Source of the DNA: Schaalia georgiae DSM 6843
Lineage (GTDB): Bacteria; Actinomycetota; Actinomycetes; Actinomycetales; Actinomycetaceae
Assembly (NCBI RefSeq): GCF_000429245.1
Contig: NZ_AUBM01000006.1
Span: forward strand, 379,051 to 443,050
Length of the DNA: 64,000 nt
Direction of reading: 5' to 3'
The notes below the pieces were generated by a model. The model ran no database searches, had not been told where the DNA came from, and saw only the letters and a list, made by a program, of their open reading frames with translations. This document shows, piece by piece, positions 1 to 8,089 of the stretch (its first letter is position 1; each line of letters starts with the position of its first letter). A program made the position numbers and the translations under genes.

Positions 1-2
1 AA

Positions 3-2348
3 GCCCCCGGGACCGTGAAGGGCGCTGGCGGTGCGGAGCCGGAGGACGCGCCACCCGCGCCCGCCACAGGAGGATCCGACCACGACGGGGCGGGCAACGC
101 CCCGAAGGGGACGCCCGACTCCTCCGCACCCGCCACCGAGCCCCCTGCGGCCCCCCGGAGGGTCGACGATGCGCCCGCACCAGCGCCCCAACCCCCCGCG
201 CCTGCTCCGTCTGCGGACGGGGAGCCGCCGGAACCGCCCAGGTCTGCGGCCCAGCCCCCTGCGGCTCCCGAGGGGGCCGATTCCCCCGCGCCCACTACAG
301 AGCCCTCCGCGGGAGCCGACCGAGCACCGGCGCCAGCGGCCCAGCCCCCTGCGGCTTCCGAGGGGGCCGACGAAGCGCCCTCGCCGCACGGGCGCGCCCG
401 GCACGGCATCCCACTGCCCGAGGAGCACGCAGGGGCGCAGCGCCCCAAGCGGCGCTCCTGGCTGTTCTCCTCCCGCGCCGCCCAGGAGCCCCCCGCCCCC
501 GAGGAAGCGGAACACGCCGCCGGGGAACGCGCCGGCGACCGCGCTGAGGAGCCCCCGGCCCCGCCCCTGCCGGAGCAACCGGAAGTCCCGGAACCTCCCG
601 TCGGCACGGGGCCGGCGGAGCCGCCCCGGGCGGATAGTGATGGGGCGCCGAGCGCCCCAGAATCGGAACGCGCCGGCGAACGCGCTGAGGAGCCCCCGGC
701 CCCGCCCCTGCCGGAGGGGCCCAAGTCCGCGGAAAAGCCCAAGGACGAGCACAGGGAGGAGCCGCCGTCCGCTGCGGAGGACGCCCCCTCTGCCTCGCCC
801 TCCCCGTGGTCGGTCCTCCCGCCGGGCGCGCCCCGGCGGTCCCGTCGGCGCGGGGTCAGCGAGGCCCCCGCCAAAGACAGCGAAGAGTCCTCCGCGACCG
901 CTGCGCCGGACGCGGATGCCGAGTCCCCGCGCGCCCCCGGGGGCGCCGGACGGAACAAGCCCCCGACGCCCCCCGCCACCCGTATGTCGAGGCGCGCGCG
1001 CCTCGGATGGGACCGGCCCGCCCCCGCGCCCGCTGACGAGGAGCCCCCAGAGGCAGTCGCGACAGAACCGTCCGTGCCCCGTCCGGAGTCCGCTTCCGCA
1101 CTGCGGTTCCCCGCCGCGCCCGCTGACGAGCCCGCCGCGCCTGCGGAGGAGCCGCCCTCGACCGCCCGCCGCCCGCCCCTGGAGACCCGCAAGTCCCGGC
1201 GCGCGCGCCTCGGATGGGACCAGCCCGCCCCCGCGCCCCGGCCCGCTCCGGAGCCCGCCGCCGAGGAACCCGCCGTGAGCGAGGAGAAGTCGGCGTACCC
1301 CACGGCCGCGTACTCCGACGAGATCCGCTACCCCACCGCGTACTCCGCAGGTGCCGCCTACCCGGGCGCCCGGTCCGACGAGGACTCCGCACAGGCGGAT
1401 GACGCGACCGGCACGGCCGAGGACACGGATTTCCGTGGCGGCGCCGGGGCCGACGACTCCCGCTCCGCACACTCGTCCTGGCCCAGCAGCCCGCTGCCGG
1501 TAGCCGGGTCCCCGGGCGGGCAGTCCTCCTCGTGGAACGACGAGATGACCCGGACCTATTGGCACTCGCCCGAGGAGGTCGAGTCCGAGCCAGTCCGCGC
1601 CGAGCCCGACATCGACGAGACGGGCGTCATCGCGCCCACCCGCCGCTCGCTGCTGTCCTCCGACGAGGAGGAGCCCCCCGCCCCCACCCCCGAGAAAGCT
1701 GAGGAGGAGGCGGAGGAGTTCGAGGAGTCCCCGCGCGCCGCTTCCCTGGACGACGCCATCTTCGAGGGCACGACCGTCAAGGCGGAGCTCCCCAACCGCT
1801 CCCGCGCCCACTGGGTGGGGCTGGTCGCTTTCGCCATCGGGGTTCCGCTGGCCTGGTTCCTGGCCGCCGACGCCGGGGCGCGCATGACTCTGGCGGACAA
1901 CGCGCCCATGGTGACGGGCACGGCGTCGTTCCTCGCGCTCGGCGAGCTACTGGGCGCCCTGGCCTTCTCCGTCCTCCTCATCGCCTCCGCCCGGCAGTCG
2001 TCGCTGGGCGCTTGGGCGGTGGGCGGGCTGTTCACCCTGATCGGCCTGCCGTGGGTACTGGTGCCCGGGCTCACCGCGACCGCCATGTTCCCGGTGATGA
2101 GCGCCCTCCAGTCCTCCGGGGCGGTCGGGGCGAACCTGCAGCACCACCTGCAGGCGTCGGGCTACTCGGGCCGCTTGCTGCTCATCGGCGTCGTCCTGAT
2201 CGGCCTGGGTTACGTGTCCCACACGACCAGGCGCATCGGACGCGCGGAGGAGGCACGGCGCGCCGAGGTCGAGAGGGTCAACCCGTCGGGGGCGCACTTC
2301 ACCTCCCGGGAGCGCCGGCGCGCCCACCGGGCGGAGGGGAAACGATGA
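3..2348 (+). CDS. Pro/Ala/Glu-rich protein with four C-terminal membrane segments (5' end probably outside window)
   Basis: The reading frame is open to the left edge. A GTG at 15 is the first in-window start but has no Shine-Dalgarno, so the gene probably begins upstream. About 590 residues are low-complexity Pro/Ala/Glu/Ser sequence with internal repeats: SRRARLGWD followed by PAPAP occurs twice (about residues 320 and 395) and an ERAGxRAEEPPAPPLPE block occurs twice. The last 180 residues hold about four membrane segments and end in a basic tail, so the long N-terminal part is probably an extended or disordered domain on one side of the membrane. The stop overlaps the next start (ATGA at 2345), which indicates translational coupling. 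The position before an EphE-like hydrolase and crp matches the Rv3669 membrane-protein slot in mycobacteria, but I see no sequence similarity that proves orthology. The function is unknown. Confidence 0.7.
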   Translation, partial: APGTVKGAGGAEPEDAPPAPATGGSDHDGAGNAPKGTPDSSAPATEPPAAPRRVDDAPAPAPQPPAPAPSADGEPPEPPRSAAQPPAAPEGADSPAPTTEPSAGADRAPAPAAQPPAASEGADEAPSPHGRARHGIPLPEEHAGAQRPKRRSWLFSSRAAQEPPAPEEAEHAAGERAGDRAEEPPAPPLPEQPEVPEPPVGTGPAEPPRADSDGAPSAPESERAGERAEEPPAPPLPEGPKSAEKPKDEHREEPPSAAEDAPSASPSPWSVLPPGAPRRSRRRGVSEAPAKDSEESSATAAPDADAESPRAPGGAGRNKPPTPPATRMSRRARLGWDRPAPAPADEEPPEAVATEPSVPRPESASALRFPAAPADEPAAPAEEPPSTARRPPLETRKSRRARLGWDQPAPAPRPAPEPAAEEPAVSEEKSAYPTAAYSDEIRYPTAYSAGAAYPGARSDEDSAQADDATGTAEDTDFRGGAGADDSRSAHSSWPSSPLPVAGSPGGQSSSWNDEMTRTYWHSPEEVESEPVRAEPDIDETGVIAPTRRSLLSSDEEEPPAPTPEKAEEEAEEFEESPRAASLDDAIFEGTTVKAELPNRSRAHWVGLVAFAIGVPLAWFLAADAGARMTLADNAPMVTGTASFLALGELLGALAFSVLLIASARQSSLGAWAVGGLFTLIGLPWVLVPGLTATAMFPVMSALQSSGAVGANLQHHLQASGYSGRLLLIGVVLIGLGYVSHTTRRIGRAEEARRAEVERVNPSGAHFTSRERRRAHRAEGKR

Positions 2349-3268
2349 GAGCCGCCGGGGGCGCCGCAGCCATCGAACTGCCCGGCCCCTGGACCCACCG
2401 CCACATCACGGCGGGCGGCGCCTCGTTCCACGTCGCCGACGCCGGCACGGCGATGGATTACGCGCTCGTGCTCCTGCACGCTTTCCCGGAGCACTGGTGG
2501 AGTTGGAGGGACATCATCCCCCCGCTCGCCGGCACCGGGCGGCGCGTCGTCGCGATGGACATCCGAGGATGCGGCACCTCCGACCTGTCGCGCGGTGCCT
2601 CCGACCTGGTCCAACTCGCACAGGACGTGATCGGCGTGGTACGCGCCCTGGGCATCTCGTCGTTCAGCGTCGCGGGAGCGGGGGTCGGCGGGGCGATCGC
2701 CTGGATGATCGGCGCCCTGGCCCCCTCCGAGCTGCGCTCCCTCATCGCACTGGGCGCGCCCCACCCACTGGGGGTCCAGCCCGTCATCGGACACGCCCCC
2801 TGGTCGGGCGGGCGCCTCCTGCAGGGCAGGCTCGCCCTGCCCACCGGGCGCACCCGGGCGCTGCGCGACGGGCGGATGCTCGACGCCGTCTACCGGTCGT
2901 GGGCGTCCCCGTCCTCGCGCGAGCGCCTCGACTCCCAGTCCGGACCGTTCCGCGCTGCCCTGGCCCGCCCCTTCGCCCCCCACACGGCGCTGAGGGCGCT
3001 GCGCGCTGCGCGCCACCCGTCGCGCGAGGCCCGGCGGATCCTGCGCTCCACCACCATCGCCGTTCCAGTTCTGTCGATCCAGGGCGGCGACGACGGGGCG
3101 TGGTCCCCCATCGACCACGCGCACGACACGACTTTCGTCGACGCCCCCCACTCCTGCGTGGTCATCCGCGAGTCGGGGCACTTCCTACCCGAGGAGGCGC
3201 CCTCACAGGTCGCGCGGGCCCTCACCGCCCATCTCGACGACCTCGCGGACACATCGGACCGTGATTAG
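2345..3268 (+). CDS. alpha/beta hydrolase, EphE-like, nucleophile apparently lost
   Basis: 307 aa, alpha/beta-hydrolase fold. The oxyanion-hole motif LHAFPEHWWSW (about residues 43-53) is typical of epoxide-hydrolase/haloalkane-dehalogenase relatives, and the C-terminal acid/His region (QGGDDG; ESGHFLPEEAP) is present. The nucleophile elbow, normally GHDWGG or GxSxG, reads GAGVGG with Gly at about residue 113, so the usual Asp or Ser is missing. The ATG lies inside the stop of the preceding gene (ATGA), giving a coupled pair. The neighbourhood (membrane protein, hydrolase, then crp) resembles the ephE-crp region of mycobacteria. It may be a non-catalytic member or use another mechanism; no substrate can be inferred. 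Confidence 0.85.
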   Translation: MRAAGGAAAIELPGPWTHRHITAGGASFHVADAGTAMDYALVLLHAFPEHWWSWRDIIPPLAGTGRRVVAMDIRGCGTSDLSRGASDLVQLAQDVIGVVRALGISSFSVAGAGVGGAIAWMIGALAPSELRSLIALGAPHPLGVQPVIGHAPWSGGRLLQGRLALPTGRTRALRDGRMLDAVYRSWASPSSRERLDSQSGPFRAALARPFAPHTALRALRAARHPSREARRILRSTTIAVPVLSIQGGDDGAWSPIDHAHDTTFVDAPHSCVVIRESGHFLPEEAPSQVARALTAHLDDLADTSDRD

Positions 3269-3295
3269 ACACCTCACAAAAAACGGCGGATAAAC

Positions 3296-3324
3296 TTCGT
3301 GATCTCTGTTCGATGGGGCATAAT
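3296..3324 (+). promoter_or_regulatory. candidate promoter of crp
   Basis: TTCGTG (3296-3301), a 17-nt spacer and CATAAT (3319-3324), leaving about 105 nt of leader before the crp ATG at 3436. The -10 is reasonable and the -35 weak. A TGTGA half-site follows at 3327-3331, where self-binding by Crp would be plausible, but no matching second half is visible. Confidence 0.4.
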
Positions 3325-3435
3325 GGTGTGATACGCGGTACCTCTGAGTGATCGATATTACGCACGGGGATGTCGCGTGAATCCCCAATCGGGCCCGACA
3401 ACCGCCGGGCATGAGCAGAACGGAGATCCTCCGAG

Positions 3436-4119
3436 ATGATCGGTGACGGAAACTTCATCAGCCAGGTCCCGCTCTTCGGCGGCCTTGACGACGCTCAGCA
3501 GGTGTCGCTCCAACAGAAAATGGGCCACACCACCCTGCGTCGCGGCGAAACCCTCTTCGACGAGGGCGACCTCGGCGACCGCCTGTACATCGTGACCGAG
3601 GGCAAAGTGAAACTCGGACACACTTCCAACGACGGACGCGAGTCCCTGCTGGCGGTGCTCGGCCCCGGCGAGATCATCGGCGAGCTCACCCTCTTCGACC
3701 CGGGGCCCCGGTCCACGACCGCGACCGCGGTGTCGCCGGCCTCGCTGCTGTTCCTGGAGCACGAGGACCTCATGCACGTCCTCGACACGAACCCGACGCT
3801 GGCCAAGCACATGCTCCGCGCACTCGCCCAGCGCCTGCGCCGCACCAACGAGTCCCTGTCGGATCTGGTCTTCTCCGACGTGCCCGGCCGCGTCGCCAAG
3901 GCACTGCTGGACCTGGCCGACCGCTTCGGGACGTCCACCGACAAGGGCGTGCACGTCCCCCACGACCTCACGCAGGAGGAGCTCGCCCAGCTGGTCGGCG
4001 CCTCGCGCGAGACCGTGAACAAGTCGCTGGCCGACTTCGTCTCCCGGGGCTGGATCCGCCTCGAGGGACGGGCCGTGACTCTGCTCGACGTCGACCGCCT
4101 CGCCAGGCGCGCGCGCTGA
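3436..4119 (+). CDS. crp: Crp/Fnr-family transcriptional regulator (GlxR/Crp type)
   Basis: 227 aa. The N-terminal cyclic-nucleotide-binding beta-roll (about 10-130) includes the phosphate-binding-cassette-like segment PGEIIGELTLFDPGPRSTTA. A dimerisation helix follows (about 115-145), then a winged helix-turn-helix with recognition sequence QLVGASRETVNKSLADF (about 183-200). Length and motifs fit the actinobacterial cAMP-responsive Crp/GlxR regulators, which act globally on carbon metabolism and growth. The ATG at 3436 follows GGAG. It is the first gene of the block that includes whiB and a class A PBP, the same neighbourhood as Rv3676 in Mycobacterium. Ligand binding is inferred from the family. 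Confidence 0.93.
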   Translation: MIGDGNFISQVPLFGGLDDAQQVSLQQKMGHTTLRRGETLFDEGDLGDRLYIVTEGKVKLGHTSNDGRESLLAVLGPGEIIGELTLFDPGPRSTTATAVSPASLLFLEHEDLMHVLDTNPTLAKHMLRALAQRLRRTNESLSDLVFSDVPGRVAKALLDLADRFGTSTDKGVHVPHDLTQEELAQLVGASRETVNKSLADFVSRGWIRLEGRAVTLLDVDRLARRAR

Positions 4120-4159
4120 AGCGCCCGGGCGGAGCGATCAGGGCGCCACAACCGCAGCG

Positions 4160-4191
4160 GAGGGGCCGGGGATGCGCATCCCCGGCCCCTC
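4160..4191. terminator. perfect 32-bp palindrome between convergent crp and DUF4177 gene
   Basis: GAGGGGCCGGGGATGC is followed directly by its exact reverse complement, giving a 16-bp stem without spacer. It lies between convergent genes and has no T-tract on either side. This is best read as a bidirectional terminator or 3'-end stabiliser. Confidence 0.7.
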
Positions 4192-4196
4192 GGCGC

Positions 4197-4358
4197 TCAC
4201 TCCTGGACGGGGCGCTTGAGGTAGGCGACCAGCGAGTCGGAGCCCGTCGGACCGGGAACGACCTGGACGAGCTCCCACCCGTCCGCGCCCCACTGGTCGA
4301 GTATTGCCTTCGTCGCGTGCGTGAGCAGCGGAATCGTCGAGTACTCCCATTTAGTCAT
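4197..4358 (-). CDS. DUF4177-type small protein
   Basis: 53 aa on the reverse strand, starting MTKWEYSTIPLL and ending KRPVQE. It has the DUF4177 pattern: an N-terminal WEY strand, a middle LDQWGADGWELVQVVPG segment and a C-terminal LKR. It lies 4 nt downstream of whiB on the same strand, so the two are very probably co-transcribed. The crp/DUF4177/whiB/PBP order is also found in mycobacteria. The molecular function is unknown. Confidence 0.85.
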   Translation of the reverse strand: MTKWEYSTIPLLTHATKAILDQWGADGWELVQVVPGPTGSDSLVAYLKRPVQE

Positions 4359-4362
4359 GGGA

Positions 4363-4713
4363 TCATCCTACAGCGGACTCCCCGCGCACCATCACGAGCA
4401 CTTTGGGCACCTTGGGCAGCCTGATCTCCCCGGCCAGGGGGTCGTCGGAGTGGCGCAACCAGTCGAGCCAGTCATCGACATCCGGGTAGTGGCGCAGCAT
4501 CGCCCGGCGCTCCCGCTCGGTCAGTCCGCCCCACACCCCGTAGTTGGCCCCCGACTGCAGCGCGTCCGCGAGGCACTCGATCCGCACCTCGCACATGAGG
4601 CAGCGCTGGCGGACCTGCCGCTGCGAGGCGCCCTGGACGAAGAGCGCGTCGGGCTCGTAACCCGCGCACAGGGCGCGCGATACCCAGCTGTGGTCATCAT
4701 CGTGCGTGCTCAT
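4363..4713 (-). CDS. whiB: WhiB-family iron-sulfur regulator (WhiB4-like)
   Basis: 116 aa. The four cluster-ligand cysteines are C16, C38, C41 and C47, in the CxxCxxxxxC arrangement. The GVWGG turn at residues 59-63 is followed by LTERERRAML. The ALFVQGA segment before the second cysteine and the GVWGGLTERERRA block resemble WhiB4 more than WhiB1. WhiB proteins carry a [4Fe-4S] cluster and act as redox- or NO-sensitive transcription factors. The gene is divergent from the PBP gene, as whiB4 is from ponA2 in mycobacteria, and has a good own promoter (4754-4782). Confidence 0.93.
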   Translation of the reverse strand: MSTHDDDHSWVSRALCAGYEPDALFVQGASQRQVRQRCLMCEVRIECLADALQSGANYGVWGGLTERERRAMLRHYPDVDDWLDWLRHSDDPLAGEIRLPKVPKVLVMVRGESAVG

Positions 4714-4753
4714 CGTTCATCTCCAGGTCGCTCGACGCCGAGCCGTACCTGTG

Positions 4754-4782
4754 ATACTACGCACAAGCGAGGGCCTCTGCAA
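4754..4782 (-). promoter_or_regulatory. whiB promoter
   Basis: Read on the reverse strand: TTGCAG (4782-4777), 17-nt spacer, TAGTAT (4759-4754). This is close to the sigma-70-type consensus, with a leader of about 33 nt to the whiB ATG at 4713. Confidence 0.65.
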
Positions 4783-4783
4783 A

Positions 4784-4797
4784 TGTGAACGTTCACA
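4784..4797. promoter_or_regulatory. perfect 14-bp palindromic operator between whiB and PBP genes
   Basis: TGTGAACGTTCACA, extended to 16 bp by flanking A and T, is a perfect palindrome. It sits just upstream of the whiB -35 box, centred about 43 nt before the predicted whiB start. The 4-nt spacing and central AACGTT differ from the TGTGA-N6-TCACA layout of Crp/GlxR and look like a LacI/GalR-family operator, although activator-like placement keeps a Crp-family protein possible. Confidence 0.6.
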
Positions 4798-4871
4798 TCG
4801 CGCACGGCCCCGGAGCAGGGCCGAAAAAGGGCGACCCGTCACCTTCTCCCCCACCACAACCGCAGGGCACG

Positions 4872-4877
4872 TATCCT
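4872..4877 (+). promoter_or_regulatory. -10 box of a leaderless PBP transcript
   Basis: TATCCT lies 6 nt before the ATG at 4884, so transcription would start at or next to the A of ATG. No clear -35 is visible. Confidence 0.5.
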
Positions 4878-4883
4878 TGGAGC

Positions 4884-6908
4884 ATGTCGCATTCGAACCC
4901 CCGCGCCGTCAGGCCCACGCAGTTGTTCGGACTCCTGCTCACCTTCGTGAGCGTCTCCGCGCTCATGGGCGTCGTCGGAGCCGGCATACTGGTCCCCGTC
5001 GTCGGCCCCCTCGCGATCGTGACGAAGTCCGCTCCCACGGTCTTCAACGACATCCCCAGCGACATCCAGGTCGTCGAGCCCGCCGAGGAGTCCCAGCTCC
5101 TCGACGCGTCCGGCGGCGTCATCGCGCGCTTCTACGACAAGCAGCGCATCGTCGTGCCCTCGGCCAACATCGCCGACGTCATGAAGAAGGCGATCGTCGC
5201 GATCGAGGACAAGCGCTTCTACAACCACCACGGCGTCGACCCCACGGGCATGCTCCGCGCGCTCGTGTCGAACCTGGGCGAGTCGGGGACCCAGGGCGCC
5301 TCGACCATCACCCAGCAGTTCGTCCGCAACGCCCTGGCCGAGCGCGGCTACCTCGAGGGCGACGTCGACCAGGTGGCGGCGGCGACCGAGCAGACCACGG
5401 AGCGCAAGCTCCGCGAGGCCAAGTACGCCCTCGCCATCGAGAAGATCATGACGAAGGACGAGGTCCTCACCGGCTACCTCAACATCGCCCCCTTCGGGCC
5501 CATCACCTACGGCGTCGAAGCCGCTTCCCTCAGGTACTTCTCCAAGTCCGCCTCCGAGATCAACTACCTCGAGGCCTCGCTGCTGGCCGGCCTGGTCCAG
5601 TCCCCCGTCCAGTACGACCCGCTGAGCCACCCCGAAGCAGCCCAGGACCGCCGCGACGTCATCCTGTCGGTCATGCTCAACCAGGGCGTCATCACACAGG
5701 AGGAGTACGACAAGGGCATCGCCACGCCCCTGGCGGACATGCTCCACCCGACGGTCACCCCGGAGGGCTGCTCGGGCGCCGACGACTCGCGCGCCTACTT
5801 CTGCGACTACGTGCTCTCCCAGTTCCTGGAGGACCCCACCTTCGGCGAGACCCGCGCCGACCGCGAGCACATGCTCAAGACCTCCGGCATCACCATCAGG
5901 ACCACTTTGGAGCCCGCCAACCAGGACGCGGCCTACTCCGCGCTCACGGGGGCGATCCCAGTCGGCGACGCGTCCGGAGTCAACGACGCGCTCGTGTCCC
6001 TGGACCCCAAGACTGGCAAGATCGTCGCCATGGCGCAGAACACCACCTACGGCGTGGGCGCGGGGGAGACCATGTCGAACTACGCCTCCGACGGCAAGTT
6101 CCAGGTCGGGTCGACGTTCAAGGTCTTCACCCTCATCGAGTGGTTCAAGGAGGGGCACACCGCCAATGAGACCGTCGGGTCGAACAATACGACCTACGGC
6201 TCCAACGCCTTCAGGTGCAACGGCTCGCCCATCTACACCGACACCTACCCCGTCCAGGACCTCGCGGGCAAGACGGGCACCATGAACGTCGTGCGCGCCA
6301 CCGGCCTGTCGGTGAACCAGGCGTTCGTGAACATGGCCAGCCGCGTCGACTTCTGCAAGATCTTCCAGAACGCCTACGACCTGGGGATCACTGAGGACGG
6401 CGAGGTCCCCACCGCCTACCCGGCGAACATCCTCGGCTCCTCCTCGGCCTCGCCCCTGCAGGTCGCCTCCGCGTTCGGGGCCATCGCGAACAGCGGCACC
6501 CAGTGCTCGCCCCAGTCGATCGCCTCCGTGTCCGACCGCGACGAGAACGTGCTCAAGCAGTACGAGCCCACCTGCAAGAGCGTCCTGGAGCCCGATATCG
6601 CGAACAAGACGGCGTCGCTGCTCACGGCCTCGGCGGGGCAGTACTACACGTCGACGAAGCTCGCCGACGGGCGGCCCTACGCCGCGAAGTCGGGAACCAC
6701 GGACTACAGCTCGAACACGTGGCTGACGGGCTTCACTTCCTCGCTGGTCACCTCCGCGTGGGTGGGCCACGGCGAGAACTCCTCGGCACCGGTGTGGGAC
6801 ACCACGATCAACGGGCGCTTCTACCACCAGATCTTCGGCGAGACATTCGTGGGCCAGAACATCTGGGCGCCCTACATGTCCCAGGCACTGGCGGGCACCC
6901 CGCGTTGA
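4884..6908 (+). CDS. ponA: class A penicillin-binding protein (transglycosylase/transpeptidase)
   Basis: 674 aa, bifunctional peptidoglycan synthase. An N-terminal membrane anchor (about 13-40) is followed by a GT51 glycosyltransferase domain with the catalytic Glu in AIEDKRFYNHHGVD (E108) and GASTITQQFVRN. The transpeptidase domain has the SxxK motif STFK (S410, K413), SVN as SxN, and KSGTT as KTG. No PASTA domain follows, so it ends shortly after the transpeptidase. ATG 4884 is chosen over an upstream in-frame start at 4785 because a -10 box lies 6 nt before it and because the upstream start would run through the palindromic operator. It is divergent from whiB and overlaps the metallophosphoesterase gene, as in the ponA2 neighbourhood of mycobacteria. 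Confidence 0.95.
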   Translation: MSHSNPRAVRPTQLFGLLLTFVSVSALMGVVGAGILVPVVGPLAIVTKSAPTVFNDIPSDIQVVEPAEESQLLDASGGVIARFYDKQRIVVPSANIADVMKKAIVAIEDKRFYNHHGVDPTGMLRALVSNLGESGTQGASTITQQFVRNALAERGYLEGDVDQVAAATEQTTERKLREAKYALAIEKIMTKDEVLTGYLNIAPFGPITYGVEAASLRYFSKSASEINYLEASLLAGLVQSPVQYDPLSHPEAAQDRRDVILSVMLNQGVITQEEYDKGIATPLADMLHPTVTPEGCSGADDSRAYFCDYVLSQFLEDPTFGETRADREHMLKTSGITIRTTLEPANQDAAYSALTGAIPVGDASGVNDALVSLDPKTGKIVAMAQNTTYGVGAGETMSNYASDGKFQVGSTFKVFTLIEWFKEGHTANETVGSNNTTYGSNAFRCNGSPIYTDTYPVQDLAGKTGTMNVVRATGLSVNQAFVNMASRVDFCKIFQNAYDLGITEDGEVPTAYPANILGSSSASPLQVASAFGAIANSGTQCSPQSIASVSDRDENVLKQYEPTCKSVLEPDIANKTASLLTASAGQYYTSTKLADGRPYAAKSGTTDYSSNTWLTGFTSSLVTSAWVGHGENSSAPVWDTTINGRFYHQIFGETFVGQNIWAPYMSQALAGTPR

Positions 6909-7891
6909 GCGGGCCGTTAGCGGAGCCGACCGCGCCCCGGGTGGCCGCGCCCCCGGCCAGGGCGGCCGCCGGGGCCGCGCGCGCCGCCGCGGTAGCCGTG
7001 GGCGCGGTCGCGGCACCGGGAGCCGCCGCCCTCGCGTGGGGCGGCGTGGAGAGGCGCCTGCCCGTCGTCCGCCGCTTCGAGGTGCCCGTGGCCAGGCCCG
7101 TCCCCGAGGTGACGATCCTGCAGATCTCCGATCTCCACCTCTTCCCCGGGCAGGAGTTCCTCGTGGACTTCCTGCGCCGTGTCGCCGCCGCGGAGCGCTT
7201 CGACGTGGTCGCCTCCACGGGCGACAACTTCGGCGGCGCCGACGGGGCGGAGCTGGTGCGCGAGGCCTACGCCCCCTTCCTGGACCACCCGGGCTTCTTC
7301 GTGCTCGGATCCAACGACTACTACTCCCCTGTGCGCAAGAACTGGGGCCGCTACCTGACGCGCTCGAAGGCCCCCCACCCCCGCGTCGTCCCCGACCTGC
7401 CGTGGACGCCGATGACGCGCATGATGACGGACGCGGGCTGGGTGGATCTGTCGAACAGGGCCGGGGACCTGGAGGTCCCCGGGGTGGGCGCGCTGTCCCT
7501 GCTGGGCACTGACGACGCGCACATCCACCGGGACCGCTACGTCGATCCCGGCCCGTCGTGGGAGCACGAGGGCGTCCTGCGCCTCGGAGCCACCCACTCC
7601 CCCTACACGCGCGTCGTCTCCGCGCTCACGAGGCGGGGGGCGGACCTCATCGTGGCGGGGCACACCCACGGCGGCCAGATCGGCCTACCCGGTTTCGGCG
7701 CCCTGATCACGAATTGCGACATACCGCGCCGCTACGCGAAGGGCCTGTCCCAGTGGCACTCCCATGGCCGCGCCTCGTGGCTGCACGTGAGCGCAGGACT
7801 GGGCACGTCGCGCTACGCGCGGATCCGCGTTGCAACGAGGCCGGAGATCTCACTGCTGCACGTCTTCCCCGCACTGGGCGCGTGCCTGTGA
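6905..7891 (+). CDS. membrane-anchored metallophosphoesterase (calcineurin-like)
   Basis: About 328 aa. An Ala-rich membrane segment near the N-terminus precedes a calcineurin-like phosphoesterase domain with metal-ligand motifs ISDLHLF, STGDNFGG, LGSNDYY (the GNHD position) and GHTHGGQIGLP. The last motif is typical of the YkuE/YpbG-like branch. The chosen TTG at 6905 overlaps the PBP stop (TTGA), which implies coupled translation; GTG at 6941 is an alternative start. The PBP-phosphoesterase pairing is conserved in actinobacteria. The substrate is unknown; a role at the membrane or envelope is inferred from the anchor and the partner. Confidence 0.88.
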   Translation: MSGPLAEPTAPRVAAPPARAAAGAARAAAVAVGAVAAPGAAALAWGGVERRLPVVRRFEVPVARPVPEVTILQISDLHLFPGQEFLVDFLRRVAAAERFDVVASTGDNFGGADGAELVREAYAPFLDHPGFFVLGSNDYYSPVRKNWGRYLTRSKAPHPRVVPDLPWTPMTRMMTDAGWVDLSNRAGDLEVPGVGALSLLGTDDAHIHRDRYVDPGPSWEHEGVLRLGATHSPYTRVVSALTRRGADLIVAGHTHGGQIGLPGFGALITNCDIPRRYAKGLSQWHSHGRASWLHVSAGLGTSRYARIRVATRPEISLLHVFPALGACL

Positions 7892-7923
7892 CCGATCGGG
7901 CAGCACCGCCCGGTCCGCTGGTT

Positions 7924-7953
7924 TTGGCGTAGAGCGACCAGGGCCGTTATACT
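7924..7953 (+). promoter_or_regulatory. tRNA-Pro promoter
   Basis: TTGGCG (7924-7929), an 18-nt spacer and TATACT (7948-7953) place the start about 6-7 nt before the mature tRNA 5' end region. Confidence 0.6.
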
Positions 7954-7965
7954 TATGCGGTCGCA

Positions 7966-8039
<74 letters not shown>

Positions 8040-8047
8040 CTCGTGCG

Positions 8048-8079
8048 GGAGCCGCCGGGCCGTATGGCCCGGCGGCTCC
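8048..8079. terminator. terminator between tRNA-Pro and the convergent restriction gene
   Basis: GGAGCCGCCGGGCC, loop GTAT, then the exact complementary arm: 14 perfect pairs. T-rich GTCGTTCCTTT follows on the forward strand, so it fits an intrinsic terminator for the tRNA and may serve the reverse-strand operon too. Confidence 0.85.
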
Positions 8080-8089
8080 GTCGTTCCTT

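Noticed and set aside
3327-3342. Crp autoregulatory site near TGTGATACGCGG upstream of crp
   Set aside because: Only one half-site is recognisable; the expected TCACA partner at the right spacing is missing.
4839-7016. Very long open frame (725 codons) on the reverse strand across the PBP gene
   Set aside because: It is an antisense shadow caused by G/C-biased third positions; the forward frame has all PBP motifs.
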